Source of the DNA: a virus
IMG/VR virus record: IMGVR_UViG_3300036861_000520
Location: 1 to 62,533 of that record
Direction: 5' to 3' (one strand)
Length of the DNA stretch: 62,533 nucleotides
Under the pieces are notes generated by a model. That model ran no database searches. It saw only the letters and a list, made by a program, of their open reading frames with translations, and was not told where the DNA came from. Shown piece after piece: positions 1-8,325 of this stretch (positions are counted from its first letter, which is position 1; each line of letters begins with the position of its first letter). The translations under genes were made by a program, and so were the position numbers.

Positions 1-127
1 CGCCCCGATGTTGGCCCAATCGATACCCGCCTCCCCAGTGGCCGTGACGTCCAGCGTCCTGCTCGCCACGGTGGGCTTCAGGGCGCCGTAGTCGGAAAGC
101 GCGGTATCCGCCTCGGCGTTGACATCC
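1..127. repeat. terminal identical repeat, left copy (circular assembly overlap)
   Basis: These 127 bases are identical to 62407-62533. A coding frame runs unbroken from 1296 through this repeat into the right end. The length of exactly 127 bases matches a common assembler k-mer size, so it is best read as the overlap of a circular assembly rather than a biological terminal repeat. Confidence 0.95.
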
Positions 128-1296
128 AGCTTCGCTTGTGCCCCCAGGGAGCCGATGCTGCCGCCGACGTTACCGCCGACATTGCCCGTGACGCTCCCCA
201 CGGCACCCGTGACCGAGGCCACTGCGCCCGCCGCAACCGCCGCCTGAATCTCGGTCACCGCGTCAGTCGCCAGCGCGTCGGCGTCAATGGCGTTCGTGGC
301 GATAGCGGCTGCCGTGATGGCATTCGCGGCGACCGCCCCGACGGAAGCATCCATCCGGCCGGAAACCAGTACGGCGGGGAGCCTCGTCTGGATGTCGTCC
401 AGGTCCGCTTGAGCCGTTACCTGCGCCGCCGCAGTAGCGAGTCCGCTTTGTATTTCAGCCACCGCGTCGGCAGCGAGTTCGGAAGCACCGATGGCATCAG
501 CGGCAATGGCTGCAGCGTTGATTGCTCCAGCCGCGAAGGTGGCCGCGTCGATGGCTCCGTCCGCGATCTTGGCTGCGGTGATCGCATCAGCCGCGATGGC
601 TCCGGCATCGATGGCTCCGTCCGCAATGGCCGAGGCTGTCACCACATTCGCTGCCATCGCGACCACGTTCGCATCAGGCTGGCCTGCCGTCGTCATCGTC
701 GGCATAGCGGTCCCGCCCCAGGCCGCGACGTTGGCTGTCTCCGGGGCGAGGATGTCATACGTCGAGGCCGATGAGGGATTCGTCCCCCAGGCACTATCGA
801 CGGTGGCGACCTGGGTAGAGGCAATCGATCCGATGATCTTGCGGAGTTGATACTGCGCCCCGGCCGGACTGTTGTTGGTGATCAGCACATAGCAGCCGTC
901 GAGGCTGCCGTCCTTGAGGATCGCATTCGCCGCCAGGGTGATCGTGGAAGCCCCGCCCGCCTGCGCCGTCCCCGCTGCGATGGATTTGAGACGCTTCGGG
1001 TAGAAGGTGAGCGGCGTCGTCTTCATCCCCGCGGTGGCAGATTTTACGATGACGGCGATGCACTTCCCGGTCATCTCTGCGCCGGTCAGATCCAGGTAGT
1101 ACATCCCCGAGTTGGTGGCAATCTCGGTCGCTTCGTTGGTGCAGTCCGCGAAGGTGCCCTGGTCGATGCTCACCTCGGAGTCGGGTGTGGTAGCCCCTGC
1201 CACCAGGTCCCCGTCCGCATCCAGCATCGGGAATACCACGCGATAGTGGGCGCCGTAGATCGGCTCCTCGTGTGCGTCGCCAGGAGAATGCGCCAT
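1..1296 (-). CDS. fibre-like virion protein, N-terminal part (gene crosses contig join)
   Basis: The ATG at 1296 follows the stop of the upstream LamG protein directly. The frame has no stop down to base 1 and continues in the same frame at 62533-61528, giving about 724 residues. The first 180 or so residues look like a beta-rich phage fibre head domain (segments such as SGMYYLDLTGAEMTGK). After that comes a long low-complexity stretch of Ala-rich pseudo-repeats of the type AADAITAAKIADGAIDA, typical of elongated fibre stalks. The motif DIQTRLPAVLVSGRMDASVG in this part recurs in the C-terminal part, so the stalk contains an internal duplication. Its place between portal and minor head protein genes suggests a virion decoration or fibre; the role is inferred. 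Confidence 0.85.
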   Translation of the reverse strand, partial: MAHSPGDAHEEPIYGAHYRVVFPMLDADGDLVAGATTPDSEVSIDQGTFADCTNEATEIATNSGMYYLDLTGAEMTGKCIAVIVKSATAGMKTTPLTFYPKRLKSIAAGTAQAGGASTITLAANAILKDGSLDGCYVLITNNSPAGAQYQLRKIIGSIASTQVATVDSAWGTNPSSASTYDILAPETANVAAWGGTAMPTMTTAGQPDANVVAMAANVVTASAIADGAIDAGAIAADAITAAKIADGAIDAATFAAGAINAAAIAADAIGASELAADAVAEIQSGLATAAAQVTAQADLDDIQTRLPAVLVSGRMDASVGAVAANAITAAAIATNAIDADALATDAVTEIQAAVAAGAVASVTGAVGSVTGNVGGNVGGSIGSLGAQAKLDVNAEADTALSDYGALKPTVASRTLDVTATGEAGIDWANIGA

Positions 1297-4002
1297 CTAC
1301 CAGCCCCTTCCCGCCGGAATCGGACCCGGCGCCATGTATCGCACCCCACCCCACCGCCGCAATGCCGGATGACCAGTGGCCGTCGTCGGAGTCCCCCAAT
1401 AGGTTACCGCATACGAGAAGATCGAGGCCCTGTCAGCATCGGACAGCGTTCCGGTTGCGATCCCATCCTCGCCTACCTCCAGGCCGGAAAACTGCTCTGA
1501 CACGCTGCCGCGGTAGAGGCAGCCGAAGACGTAGCGGAGGAAGGTCCAGAGCGTGTTCGGGAACATCGTATGCGTGATCACCAACGTTCCATCCACATAG
1601 AGCCTGACCGCCTCGGTGCCATTGTAATCCAGCACGAAGGCGTGGATGTTGGTATCCGGCGCCCCGCCCGAGGTGGAGTACGACATGCTGTTGTCGTCCA
1701 GGGTCTCGATCTCATAGACGGGGCCCGCCTTCACCCGGACCGTCAGAAACGCGTTCGTCGGCCCGTTCCTGGTCAGTGAGAGGAACGACTGCGCTGAGCC
1801 GCTCAAACTCGTGGCCTTCGCCACCCACCAGAGCTTGAAGGCTCCACCGCCCGTCACCTTACCCGCAATCTGGCCCGGCGTGTTCTCCAGCCATACCGCT
1901 CCGGCGCCGAGCTTCGTCATCGGCTTGCCGGTAGGCGATTCAGCGGTCTCGTAGGTGATCGTGCCCCCGCCCGCTGTGCGTTCGCAGAGATACCCGGTGC
2001 GCGGCGCGACGTCCGTCACCGCGGTTCCGTCGGCCAGCGTGCCCCCCGCAGCCGCCAGGAAGGCATCGGACCGGTGAGATGCCACCACTCCCGATACGAA
2101 CTGCAATGGATCCGCGCCCGGGGATGCCGCCGTGTTGAACCGCGCACTCAGCAGGGTCTGAAGATACCCCCACTGCGTGGCGTTCAGCCGGTATGGGTAG
2201 ACGACCACATCTCCGCAGGTCGCCAACATCCAGCCCGTCGTGCTGGTTCTACGGTGCGCCCCGACCGTGAACATGTTGGCGGTCATCACCGCCCCGCTAC
2301 TGAACGTCACTTCCTGGGTGAGCGTTCCATCCAGGAAGAGCTGCCCTTTCCCGGCCGCATCTTTGCAGCTCCCAGCCACATGGTAGGATGCAGTATCCCG
2401 CTCCCAGCAGCCGAGGGACTCTTCCACGGAGCCGTCAGTCCGCTGGTCACAGTGGACCATCACATTCGATGGATTGCTCACATACTCGTCGAACGTCGGC
2501 GTATCTGTGCCGGATTTGTCGGCGATGAAGTCCGTCTCGTTCCCAGTCCGGCCGGCCATTGAGCCCAGCTTGCGGACCATCGCGAACGAGACCTCGGTCA
2601 TGAACACGGAACCGATGGCGTCGCAGGAGAGCCAGTCGTCTGTGCCGTCCAGATCCCAGACCTTAGTCGCAGTTCCCCCGTTGCCGTTGGTCGCGACTAC
2701 GGGTTTGAAGCCCGCCGTTCCCTGCGCCAGCGCTCGACTGGATCCCGACCCACGATCCGCCCAACTGGTGATCGAGGAGCCTGCCGCGCCCAGGTCCTCG
2801 GTGCACCAATAGGCAGTGGTGGGCGCGATATCCGTGGGGTCATCCAGCACGGCCAGCGTTGTGCCGTTCGCCACGCTCGAATTGGCCGAATTGCCCGCCG
2901 TGTTCGTGCTGTAAACGCGATAGTAATAGATCGTGCTGTCCGCGAGGTGCCCGCCCGCCTGATCCGTGCCCATGTCGAAGGTGTACGTGGCCGTCAGCCC
3001 CGTGGCAATCGTGGTCCAGCCGGTGGCCCCGTCCAGGCTCCGCTGCACCGTATGGGTCTGGGCTCCCAGCCCTGCGGTCCAGGTGATCAAGTGTGATCGA
3101 TAGCAGGCCCGCACCGTGACCCCGGTCGGCGCATCCGGCACCCCGATCCACTTCGCTGCCAGCCCGTTCCGGACGTAAATCCGATCCGCATCGGACAATG
3201 CGACGTTGTAGACCAGCAGTTGTCCCAGATCAAACGCGCCGAAAAGTTGGCCGTTCGGGGCCGCTGGCCGCACGATCCCGCCCAGAACGACCTGATCAAT
3301 GCCGGCCGACGAGTTAGCGCCTTCCGTGGTCGAATGCGCGTTTCCCGCATCCGAGTCCGTGTAGATCGTGACGTTCCCGGTGGATGCGGAGTAGGACGCG
3401 CAGACGATGTGCCAGCCAGTCGCGATAGCCACGTTATCGTGCGCGGGAACGGCGTCATCGTAGTCCCGGAAGATCGTCTGTGCGTTGGGCGAGTATGTCG
3501 AGTCCCTGGTTTTGCAGTAGCCGTAGGAGACGTTTGAGGCTGCCGGGTTCCAGCTCTGGACAATGGCGTTGGCACCGATTGCGCCGAGTGCCCAGAAAAT
3601 CGTGAAGTCGTGGGTGGTCCCACGGAACAGGGTCGCCAGCGCCAGAAGCTGACAAATCAGGATGTTGGAGGTGCCGTTCCAGCGCAGGGCGTTCAGGCTC
3701 GTCGGGGAGACACTCGTCTTGAGAGCCGGCCCGGTCGCCGTGCCAGCGGCCTGGAGTTTGAAATCAGCCCCGCTGACCCAATCCCGCCACCCCTTGACCT
3801 GGGTGGCGTCCGAGGTAGCCAGGATCGTCTCGGCTACGTCGGTATAGGTGCCCTGCGTGGCGTCCAGATTGGCGAGGAGACCCGCAACAGTCTGCGGATC
3901 CCAGACCGGAGGAGCCGCAAACGCACTGAAGCGGCGGCGCGGTCTCGGAAACCACTTACGCCGCCGCTTCGGCCATCTTATCGAAACCGGCGGGCGCCGC
4001 AT
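1297..4002 (-). CDS. LamG/Fn3 multidomain virion adhesion or decoration protein
   Basis: 901 residues. After a basic N-terminus (RRPPVSIRWPKRRRK) the protein reads as about three concanavalin/LamG-type beta-sandwich domains plus one fibronectin type III domain. The Fn3-like block is near residues 275-385 (PDAPTGVTVRACYRS through YYYRVYSTNTAGNS). LamG-like blocks carry phrases such as FDLGQLLVYNVALSDADRI, SFAMVRKLGSM and FKLWWVAKATSLSG. Such domains bind carbohydrate or cell-surface polymers. It lies between the portal and the minor head protein genes and is followed directly by the fibre gene, so capsid decoration or surface adhesion is more likely than a tail-tip role. This assignment rests on domain pattern only. 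Confidence 0.8.
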   Translation of the reverse strand: MRRPPVSIRWPKRRRKWFPRPRRRFSAFAAPPVWDPQTVAGLLANLDATQGTYTDVAETILATSDATQVKGWRDWVSGADFKLQAAGTATGPALKTSVSPTSLNALRWNGTSNILICQLLALATLFRGTTHDFTIFWALGAIGANAIVQSWNPAASNVSYGYCKTRDSTYSPNAQTIFRDYDDAVPAHDNVAIATGWHIVCASYSASTGNVTIYTDSDAGNAHSTTEGANSSAGIDQVVLGGIVRPAAPNGQLFGAFDLGQLLVYNVALSDADRIYVRNGLAAKWIGVPDAPTGVTVRACYRSHLITWTAGLGAQTHTVQRSLDGATGWTTIATGLTATYTFDMGTDQAGGHLADSTIYYYRVYSTNTAGNSANSSVANGTTLAVLDDPTDIAPTTAYWCTEDLGAAGSSITSWADRGSGSSRALAQGTAGFKPVVATNGNGGTATKVWDLDGTDDWLSCDAIGSVFMTEVSFAMVRKLGSMAGRTGNETDFIADKSGTDTPTFDEYVSNPSNVMVHCDQRTDGSVEESLGCWERDTASYHVAGSCKDAAGKGQLFLDGTLTQEVTFSSGAVMTANMFTVGAHRRTSTTGWMLATCGDVVVYPYRLNATQWGYLQTLLSARFNTAASPGADPLQFVSGVVASHRSDAFLAAAGGTLADGTAVTDVAPRTGYLCERTAGGGTITYETAESPTGKPMTKLGAGAVWLENTPGQIAGKVTGGGAFKLWWVAKATSLSGSAQSFLSLTRNGPTNAFLTVRVKAGPVYEIETLDDNSMSYSTSGGAPDTNIHAFVLDYNGTEAVRLYVDGTLVITHTMFPNTLWTFLRYVFGCLYRGSVSEQFSGLEVGEDGIATGTLSDADRASIFSYAVTYWGTPTTATGHPALRRWGGVRYMAPGPIPAGRGW

Positions 4003-4006
4003 TTCA

Positions 4007-4474
4007 TTACAATTCTTCCACGAACAGCGTGCCTGAGATGGTCAGTGAATCGGCTGGAGCCGCCATAAGCCGGGCAACCAGCGTGGTATTCGCCTGGCTG
4101 ACTTTCGGCCGACACTCGGGCGGGAAATAGTGCTCCAGGCCCTGCCGGATGTTGAACGCCAGCGCGAGAAGCACCACCGGGGTTCCGACGCTGGCGATGG
4201 TCGTGTTGTTCGTCTCTGCCGCCAGACCAGCCGCCGTATCATTCGGGTCCAGCGGGATAGGTGTAGGCGCTGCGCCGCCAGAACCACCCGTGGAGTGCCC
4301 CCGGATGAATTCAACCCGGAGCATCTCTTCCGCAGCATCCCCCACATCAGACGACTGCGAGAGCAGTATCCCGTGGACCGCTACCGGCTTGTCGTCAGCG
4401 GGAGTGATCTCGAAAAAGTCCACCTGGGCCGTGACGGCCACTCCCTCGAAACTGATCGTATACATTCGGCCCAT
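4007..4474 (-). CDS. hypothetical virion-module protein
   Basis: 155 residues. The ATG at 4474 has a Shine-Dalgarno-like GGAGTAGAG upstream, so I prefer it over the in-frame start at 4501. The protein is predicted to be mostly beta-strand (MYTISFEGVAVTAQVDFFEI) and ends TISGTLFVEEL. Small Ser/Gly/Pro-rich linkers in the middle suggest a structural protein. It is expressed in the head module just before the LamG protein. No family recognised. Confidence 0.7.
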   Translation of the reverse strand: MGRMYTISFEGVAVTAQVDFFEITPADDKPVAVHGILLSQSSDVGDAAEEMLRVEFIRGHSTGGSGGAAPTPIPLDPNDTAAGLAAETNNTTIASVGTPVVLLALAFNIRQGLEHYFPPECRPKVSQANTTLVARLMAAPADSLTISGTLFVEEL

Positions 4475-4479
4475 TAGCT

Positions 4480-4695
4480 CTACTCCTGCGTTTTGAACCA
4501 CTGAATCGCGTTCTTCACGATCGGAAGGAGCCAGTCGGCGTCCTCAAACTCAACCACGAGACGCTTCGCATCTGCCCGGCTCGGTGCTTCGTGGTATCGC
4601 TGGCAAGCATCCAGAAGCGCCGCGCTCCGGACCGCAGGCGGATTGTTGGGGTTCCTCGCGGCTTGTTCGTGCGCCTGTGCTTCCTGGATGCTCAT
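4480..4695 (-). CDS. small helical protein after portal
   Basis: 71 residues, mostly helical (MSIQEAQAHEQAARNPNN start, WLLPIVKNAIQWFKTQE end). The last 22 bases overlap the upstream end of the next reading region but not its chosen start. The 95 bases between the portal stop and this ATG hold only 14- and 18-codon frames linked by ATGA overlaps. No family recognised. Confidence 0.65.
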   Translation of the reverse strand: MSIQEAQAHEQAARNPNNPPAVRSAALLDACQRYHEAPSRADAKRLVVEFEDADWLLPIVKNAIQWFKTQE

Positions 4696-4790
4696 GGATC
4701 AGCCGCGTTCTTCCGTAGGCAGGTGCCCACCGTCCGGCCATACGTCATCCGCCTGCCCTGATCGGACCGGGTTCCATCGGCAGTGCCACT

Positions 4791-6194
4791 TCAGTGTCTC
4801 CCGTTGCACGTGGCCCGCTCCCACAGGTCGGGATATTCGCCACGCGCCTCTTTCTCCACGTCCGTCAGCACCGCGAGTTGCGCTTGCCCCGGCACCGCAC
4901 CCGCGTTCCCGCCGGGGAGCGCCTGCGGCCCGTCGTAGCTGACCGCCACCGCCGGGGACTCGGTCTCTTCCTCGGCGTACTGCTCCTGGGTGTAGATCCC
5001 GTCGGCCCACCGCTGCCGGTTCACTCGCTGCCGGTTCAGGGCCGCCGTCGCCGCGAATGCCTCGGCCTGCGCCGTCTGGAGCACGTCCTGCAGGTTGACA
5101 TCCGGCCACACCAGTTCGTAGGGGACGCGCCGCGCCTGCAGCCGAAGCCGCAGATCCGTCACGAACCGGATGGGCGCTTCGAGCTCGCGCCGGATCGTAT
5201 CGACCTTCGCGAGCAGCATATCCGCCTGCTGCGTGGAGAGGCGCTCCGTCGTGCTCCACGAGTAGCCGAGCAGCCAAGGCGGCAGGCCCAGCGCGACCAG
5301 GATCTCCTCCATGATGTTGCGCTTGGACACCTGGATGTCCATCACCTGACCGTCCGCTCCGATGACGGTCACCGTGATACGGCCCGCCGTCACGAAGTCC
5401 TGCACCTTGCCGTCGATCACGGCCGACTTCATCCCGGCGTTCCACTGCTCGGAGAGCGCGTTGACTACGGCCTGCCCGATAGAGCCGTCCGCGTCGTCCA
5501 GGGTGTCTGGCAGAACACAGTTCACGTGGAAGCTCGGCGTGCCAGACCGCCGCCACGTCTGCCGGTGGTTGTGGAGGATGTCCATCCAGATCCCGGCCAC
5601 CGTCGGTATTGCCAGGAAGAGGCTTTCTCCGTAAGGCCCGCAGGCCGTGGGATCGTGCGTCAGGCTCACCGCCGTCTCGGGATTGAGCGGCTGCAGGCCG
5701 ACACTCGGCTTCTGCTGGAGCACCTGCAGCCCGCCGCCGGGATCGCTCCGAAAGCCGCACTGGCCGGATGCGTAGGACCAGAGGCGGGGCACTTCACGCC
5801 GCGCAGGATCGATCTCCGCCTCACCGACTGCGTAGCCGTAGCGGAGCGATTGCCCGCACATGTCGTCAACCCACGTGCAGAGGCCGGAGCCCGCGTGGCC
5901 GTAGGCAACCGTCTTCGCCCACGTGTTCAGTTCCAGCGTGTCGCTGTCGCTCTGGCAGAGGAACTCCGGCGAGCCCGCGAAACCTGCGAGCACCGAGACG
6001 GCCTGCTTCAGAGGCGGGATGTTCCGCCAGAAGGAATCGAGGAGTTGGAAGCTCTGGTCACGCGGCAACGCGCCGAAGCTCCCGAAGGCGCCGGCGTAGG
6101 ACGGGCGGCCGGAAAGCGTGATTGCCACCGGCGCGGCTTTCGCGGCTGGAGCCTTCTCGATGAACAGATCGCGAATGGCGGTGAGGAGGCTCAT
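4791..6194 (-). CDS. portal protein
   Basis: 467 residues. It forms the dodecameric portal vertex through which DNA is packaged and to which the head-tail connector attaches. Evidence: position directly after the large terminase, usual portal length, and portal-like features such as an N-terminal LDSFWRNIPPLKQAVSVLAG region, a central GIWMDILHNHRQTW segment and the helical segment MEEILVALGLPPWLLGYS typical of SPP1/HK97-type portals. The C-terminal 80 residues are Gln/Glu-rich (AEEETESPAVAVSYDG). A possible promoter-like motif (TATTCTAACACGC on the plus strand at 6231) lies in the gap upstream. Confidence 0.88.
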   Translation of the reverse strand: MSLLTAIRDLFIEKAPAAKAAPVAITLSGRPSYAGAFGSFGALPRDQSFQLLDSFWRNIPPLKQAVSVLAGFAGSPEFLCQSDSDTLELNTWAKTVAYGHAGSGLCTWVDDMCGQSLRYGYAVGEAEIDPARREVPRLWSYASGQCGFRSDPGGGLQVLQQKPSVGLQPLNPETAVSLTHDPTACGPYGESLFLAIPTVAGIWMDILHNHRQTWRRSGTPSFHVNCVLPDTLDDADGSIGQAVVNALSEQWNAGMKSAVIDGKVQDFVTAGRITVTVIGADGQVMDIQVSKRNIMEEILVALGLPPWLLGYSWSTTERLSTQQADMLLAKVDTIRRELEAPIRFVTDLRLRLQARRVPYELVWPDVNLQDVLQTAQAEAFAATAALNRQRVNRQRWADGIYTQEQYAEEETESPAVAVSYDGPQALPGGNAGAVPGQAQLAVLTDVEKEARGEYPDLWERATCNGRH

Positions 6195-6230
6195 AGGCGC
6201 AGGGAGTGAACCGGCGAGGCGTGCTGTTGG

Positions 6231-6243
6231 TATTCTAACACGC
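6231..6243 (-). promoter_or_regulatory. conserved GCGTGTTAGAATA motif before portal
   Basis: On the minus strand this reads GCGTGTTAGAATA; the identical 13-mer occurs only once more that I found, at 59501-59513. It contains an extended -10-like TGTTAGAAT but no good -35. Here it lies in the loop and arm of a small inverted repeat (AGGCGTG...CACGCCT) in the 54-base gap between terminase and portal. Late promoter or processing site are both possible. Confidence 0.45.
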
Positions 6244-6248
6244 CTGGT

Positions 6249-7724
6249 TCATACTGCGCCCCGTGGGGCTCCCAGTGCTACTCCGGGGATGTAGCCCGCC
6301 CGGTGCGTCAGCGCGGTGAACGCGTCGGATGCCGCGTCGATCTGGTCGTCGTGCGTGCCGTTTGGGAACGTCCGGCATTCTTCGATGAAGGCCGGCACCC
6401 AGGCGCCGCCGGACACGATCCACACGTTCCCTGCCTCGACCTGGGCGGCGAACGGCTCGGCACGGATCTCCTTCGGCCCGGTCACCCGCACGGTCCGCAC
6501 CCGGTAGCCGGCCAGCATCCGCGAGAACGCGCCGGCAGCCTCCACGCCCGCGGAACCAGGATCCTGCGGCCCGGTGATCTGCACCTCCCGGCCGTCCTGC
6601 CCGGCCGTGGCGACGATCTCATCGTTCCGGGCCCCCACCGACCACTGCCCGCGGCGCACGTGCTCAATGAAGTAGCGGCCGTCATCCGAGCGCGACATCA
6701 GCAGCCCGGCCGTGTAGTCCCCGCCGCCCTCGGTCGCCGCGTGGTCCCAGGAGCGCACCCGGCGCCGCTTGGCCGGCAAATCGCCGACGTCGCAGTATTG
6801 GAAGCGGCCGACCTTGAAGAACGCGCCCTCGCGGGGCGTGGGGTTGCCCTGGTAAAGTGCCTCGAACACGTATCCCCCCAGCGTGGCCCTCGTCACCTCG
6901 AGCTTCTCCGCGTCATACCGCGCCGGCCAGAGCGCCTCGCCCGGCTGCCGGCCGAGTGGATCGTTCGCCAGCGCCAGCGCCGGCAGGTTGAGCACTTCCC
7001 ACCGCTCGCCGCCTTCTGCCTGCGCAACGAGGATGCGGCCGGCCAGGTCGTCCTCGTGCCAGCGCGTCTGGATGAGCACTATGGCGCAGTCAGGTTCCTG
7101 CCGCGTGTAGAGGTCGCCGTACCAGTCCCACACACGCTCCCGGTAGGCCGGGCTCTCCGCTTCCTCGCGGTTCTTTACCGGATCGTCCATCACGATCAGG
7201 TTGGCGCCCCGGCCCATCGGGACCGTGCCGACGCCCGAGGAGAGGTAGGACCCGCCGCCGTGGGTCTCCCACTCCGCGGCAGCCTTCCGGTCCGGGCCCA
7301 TCAGGCTCCGCGATTCCGCCAGCCGACGCGACCGCCGGCCGAAATGGTTGGCGAAGGTCTGGTTGTAGCAGCCGACGACAACCCGCAGCGAAGGCTCACG
7401 CTCCAGCCGCCACACCGGATAGCGTATGGTGGCGAGCTCGCTCTTGCCGTGCCTGGGAGGGCAGAAGATCATCAGGCGCTTGAGTTCGCCGGCCGTCACC
7501 CGCTGGAGCGCGGCCTGGATGGCACGGAGGTGCGGGCGCTCCCAGTCCCACCCCGGCGCCGAGACCTGCGGGAGCCAGTCCGGGAACGCAGGCACGGCCG
7601 GCGCGTCAGTTGGTGGCCGGAGGAACTGATGGGTTGATAGCGCCTTGACCTGGGACCACGCCGCGGAGAGTTTCGCGCTCGAACCGGCTCCCAACCGCAT
7701 AGGCTGCCTGGTCTCCAGCGACAT
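6249..7724 (-). CDS. terL: terminase large subunit (ATPase and nuclease)
   Basis: About 491 residues from the ATG at 7724; a GTG at 7727 is equally placed. It packages phage DNA into proheads. Walker A CPPRHGKSE is near residues 88-96, Walker B LIVMDD near 176-181, a coupling-type TRWHEDD near 220, the RNase H-fold nuclease begins at SWDHAATEGGGDY near 326, and the late acidic motif GTHDDQIDA is close to the C-terminus. All expected motor and nuclease residues are visible. The start overlaps the small terminase gene by about 119 bases, which is unusually long; no ATG lies closer than 7700. Confidence 0.96.
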   Translation of the reverse strand: MSLETRQPMRLGAGSSAKLSAAWSQVKALSTHQFLRPPTDAPAVPAFPDWLPQVSAPGWDWERPHLRAIQAALQRVTAGELKRLMIFCPPRHGKSELATIRYPVWRLEREPSLRVVVGCYNQTFANHFGRRSRRLAESRSLMGPDRKAAAEWETHGGGSYLSSGVGTVPMGRGANLIVMDDPVKNREEAESPAYRERVWDWYGDLYTRQEPDCAIVLIQTRWHEDDLAGRILVAQAEGGERWEVLNLPALALANDPLGRQPGEALWPARYDAEKLEVTRATLGGYVFEALYQGNPTPREGAFFKVGRFQYCDVGDLPAKRRRVRSWDHAATEGGGDYTAGLLMSRSDDGRYFIEHVRRGQWSVGARNDEIVATAGQDGREVQITGPQDPGSAGVEAAGAFSRMLAGYRVRTVRVTGPKEIRAEPFAAQVEAGNVWIVSGGAWVPAFIEECRTFPNGTHDDQIDAASDAFTALTHRAGYIPGVALGAPRGAV

Positions 7725-8325
7725 CACGCACGATCTCCATCAGGCGCGCCAGAATGACGATCATCTGCGCCTCGGTCATCACCATATCCGCCCGCTGGAG
7801 CGCCGCCGCCGCCTTACTCGCCAGTTCGGACCTGGACTTCGCGGCCCCGAGCACTTCCTGCCAGGCGGCGACCCGCTCCCCGCCTTCCTGAATCAGGCGC
7901 TCCATCTCACTCACGCCAGCCAGGACCCGCTTTCCATCTTGCGCATCCCACCCGGCCCGCACCGCCACGCCCGCCTCTGCCAGCGACTTGAGCCAGGCCG
8001 TTGAGAAGCCGCCCGCCAGCAGGTCTTTCCGCTCCAACAAGAACTGATCGAAAAGCGCAATCTCGGGTTCCGACTTCAGGATGTCTGGGTCTTCAACCAG
8101 CTCCCGGAACCGGTCGCCGAAGGTGGCGATGTAAGCCGAAACGCGCGTTCTCCCAGGCTTCGGGATTCCTCCCGGATGGACCGGACCGGGATTGTTCCCG
8201 CCGTGCTTATAGCACACTCGCTTACCATGCATAGCCCAGCGGCGGCAGGGACGGCCGTCAGTGCAGTGCCCCTGACACTTGATCGGAGCCGCAGGAGTGG
8301 ATACCGGCCCGCGTGCCTTACCCAC
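7606..8325 (-). CDS. terminase small subunit (putative)
   Basis: 239 residues with a GTG start at 8325, preceded by GGGGG at good spacing and overlapping the PLD-like gene by 8 bases; GTG 8331 is an alternative. The N-terminus holds a zinc-knuckle-like CQGHCTDGRPC...CYKHGG pattern followed by a Pro/Gly-rich linker, an arrangement common in phage small terminases. The rest is helical (FDQFLLERKDLLAGG, ELASKAAAALQRADMVMTEA). It would recognise the packaging site and load the large subunit. Assignment rests on position directly before terL and on the HGGNNPG motif. Confidence 0.75.
   Translation of the reverse strand: MGKARGPVSTPAAPIKCQGHCTDGRPCRRWAMHGKRVCYKHGGNNPGPVHPGGIPKPGRTRVSAYIATFGDRFRELVEDPDILKSEPEIALFDQFLLERKDLLAGGFSTAWLKSLAEAGVAVRAGWDAQDGKRVLAGVSEMERLIQEGGERVAAWQEVLGAAKSRSELASKAAAALQRADMVMTEAQMIVILARLMEIVRDVAGDQAAYAVGSRFERETLRGVVPGQGAINPSVPPATN

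Noticed and set aside
1-127. Direct terminal repeat of the packaged phage DNA
   Set aside because: Length equals a common assembler k-mer and a gene reads straight through it; circular assembly overlap is simpler.
136-850. Plus-strand frames of 212 and 119 codons
   Set aside because: Antisense shadows of the fibre gene; composition follows the Ala-repeat codons of the minus strand.
4699-5760. 353-codon minus-strand frame inside portal gene
   Set aside because: Arg/Gly/Ala-rich shadow in another frame of the portal protein.
4794-6209. 471-codon plus-strand frame opposite portal
   Set aside because: Antisense shadow; no start context and portal motifs are on the other strand.
6303-7637. 444-codon plus-strand frame opposite large terminase
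   Set aside because: Antisense shadow of a gene with complete terminase motifs.
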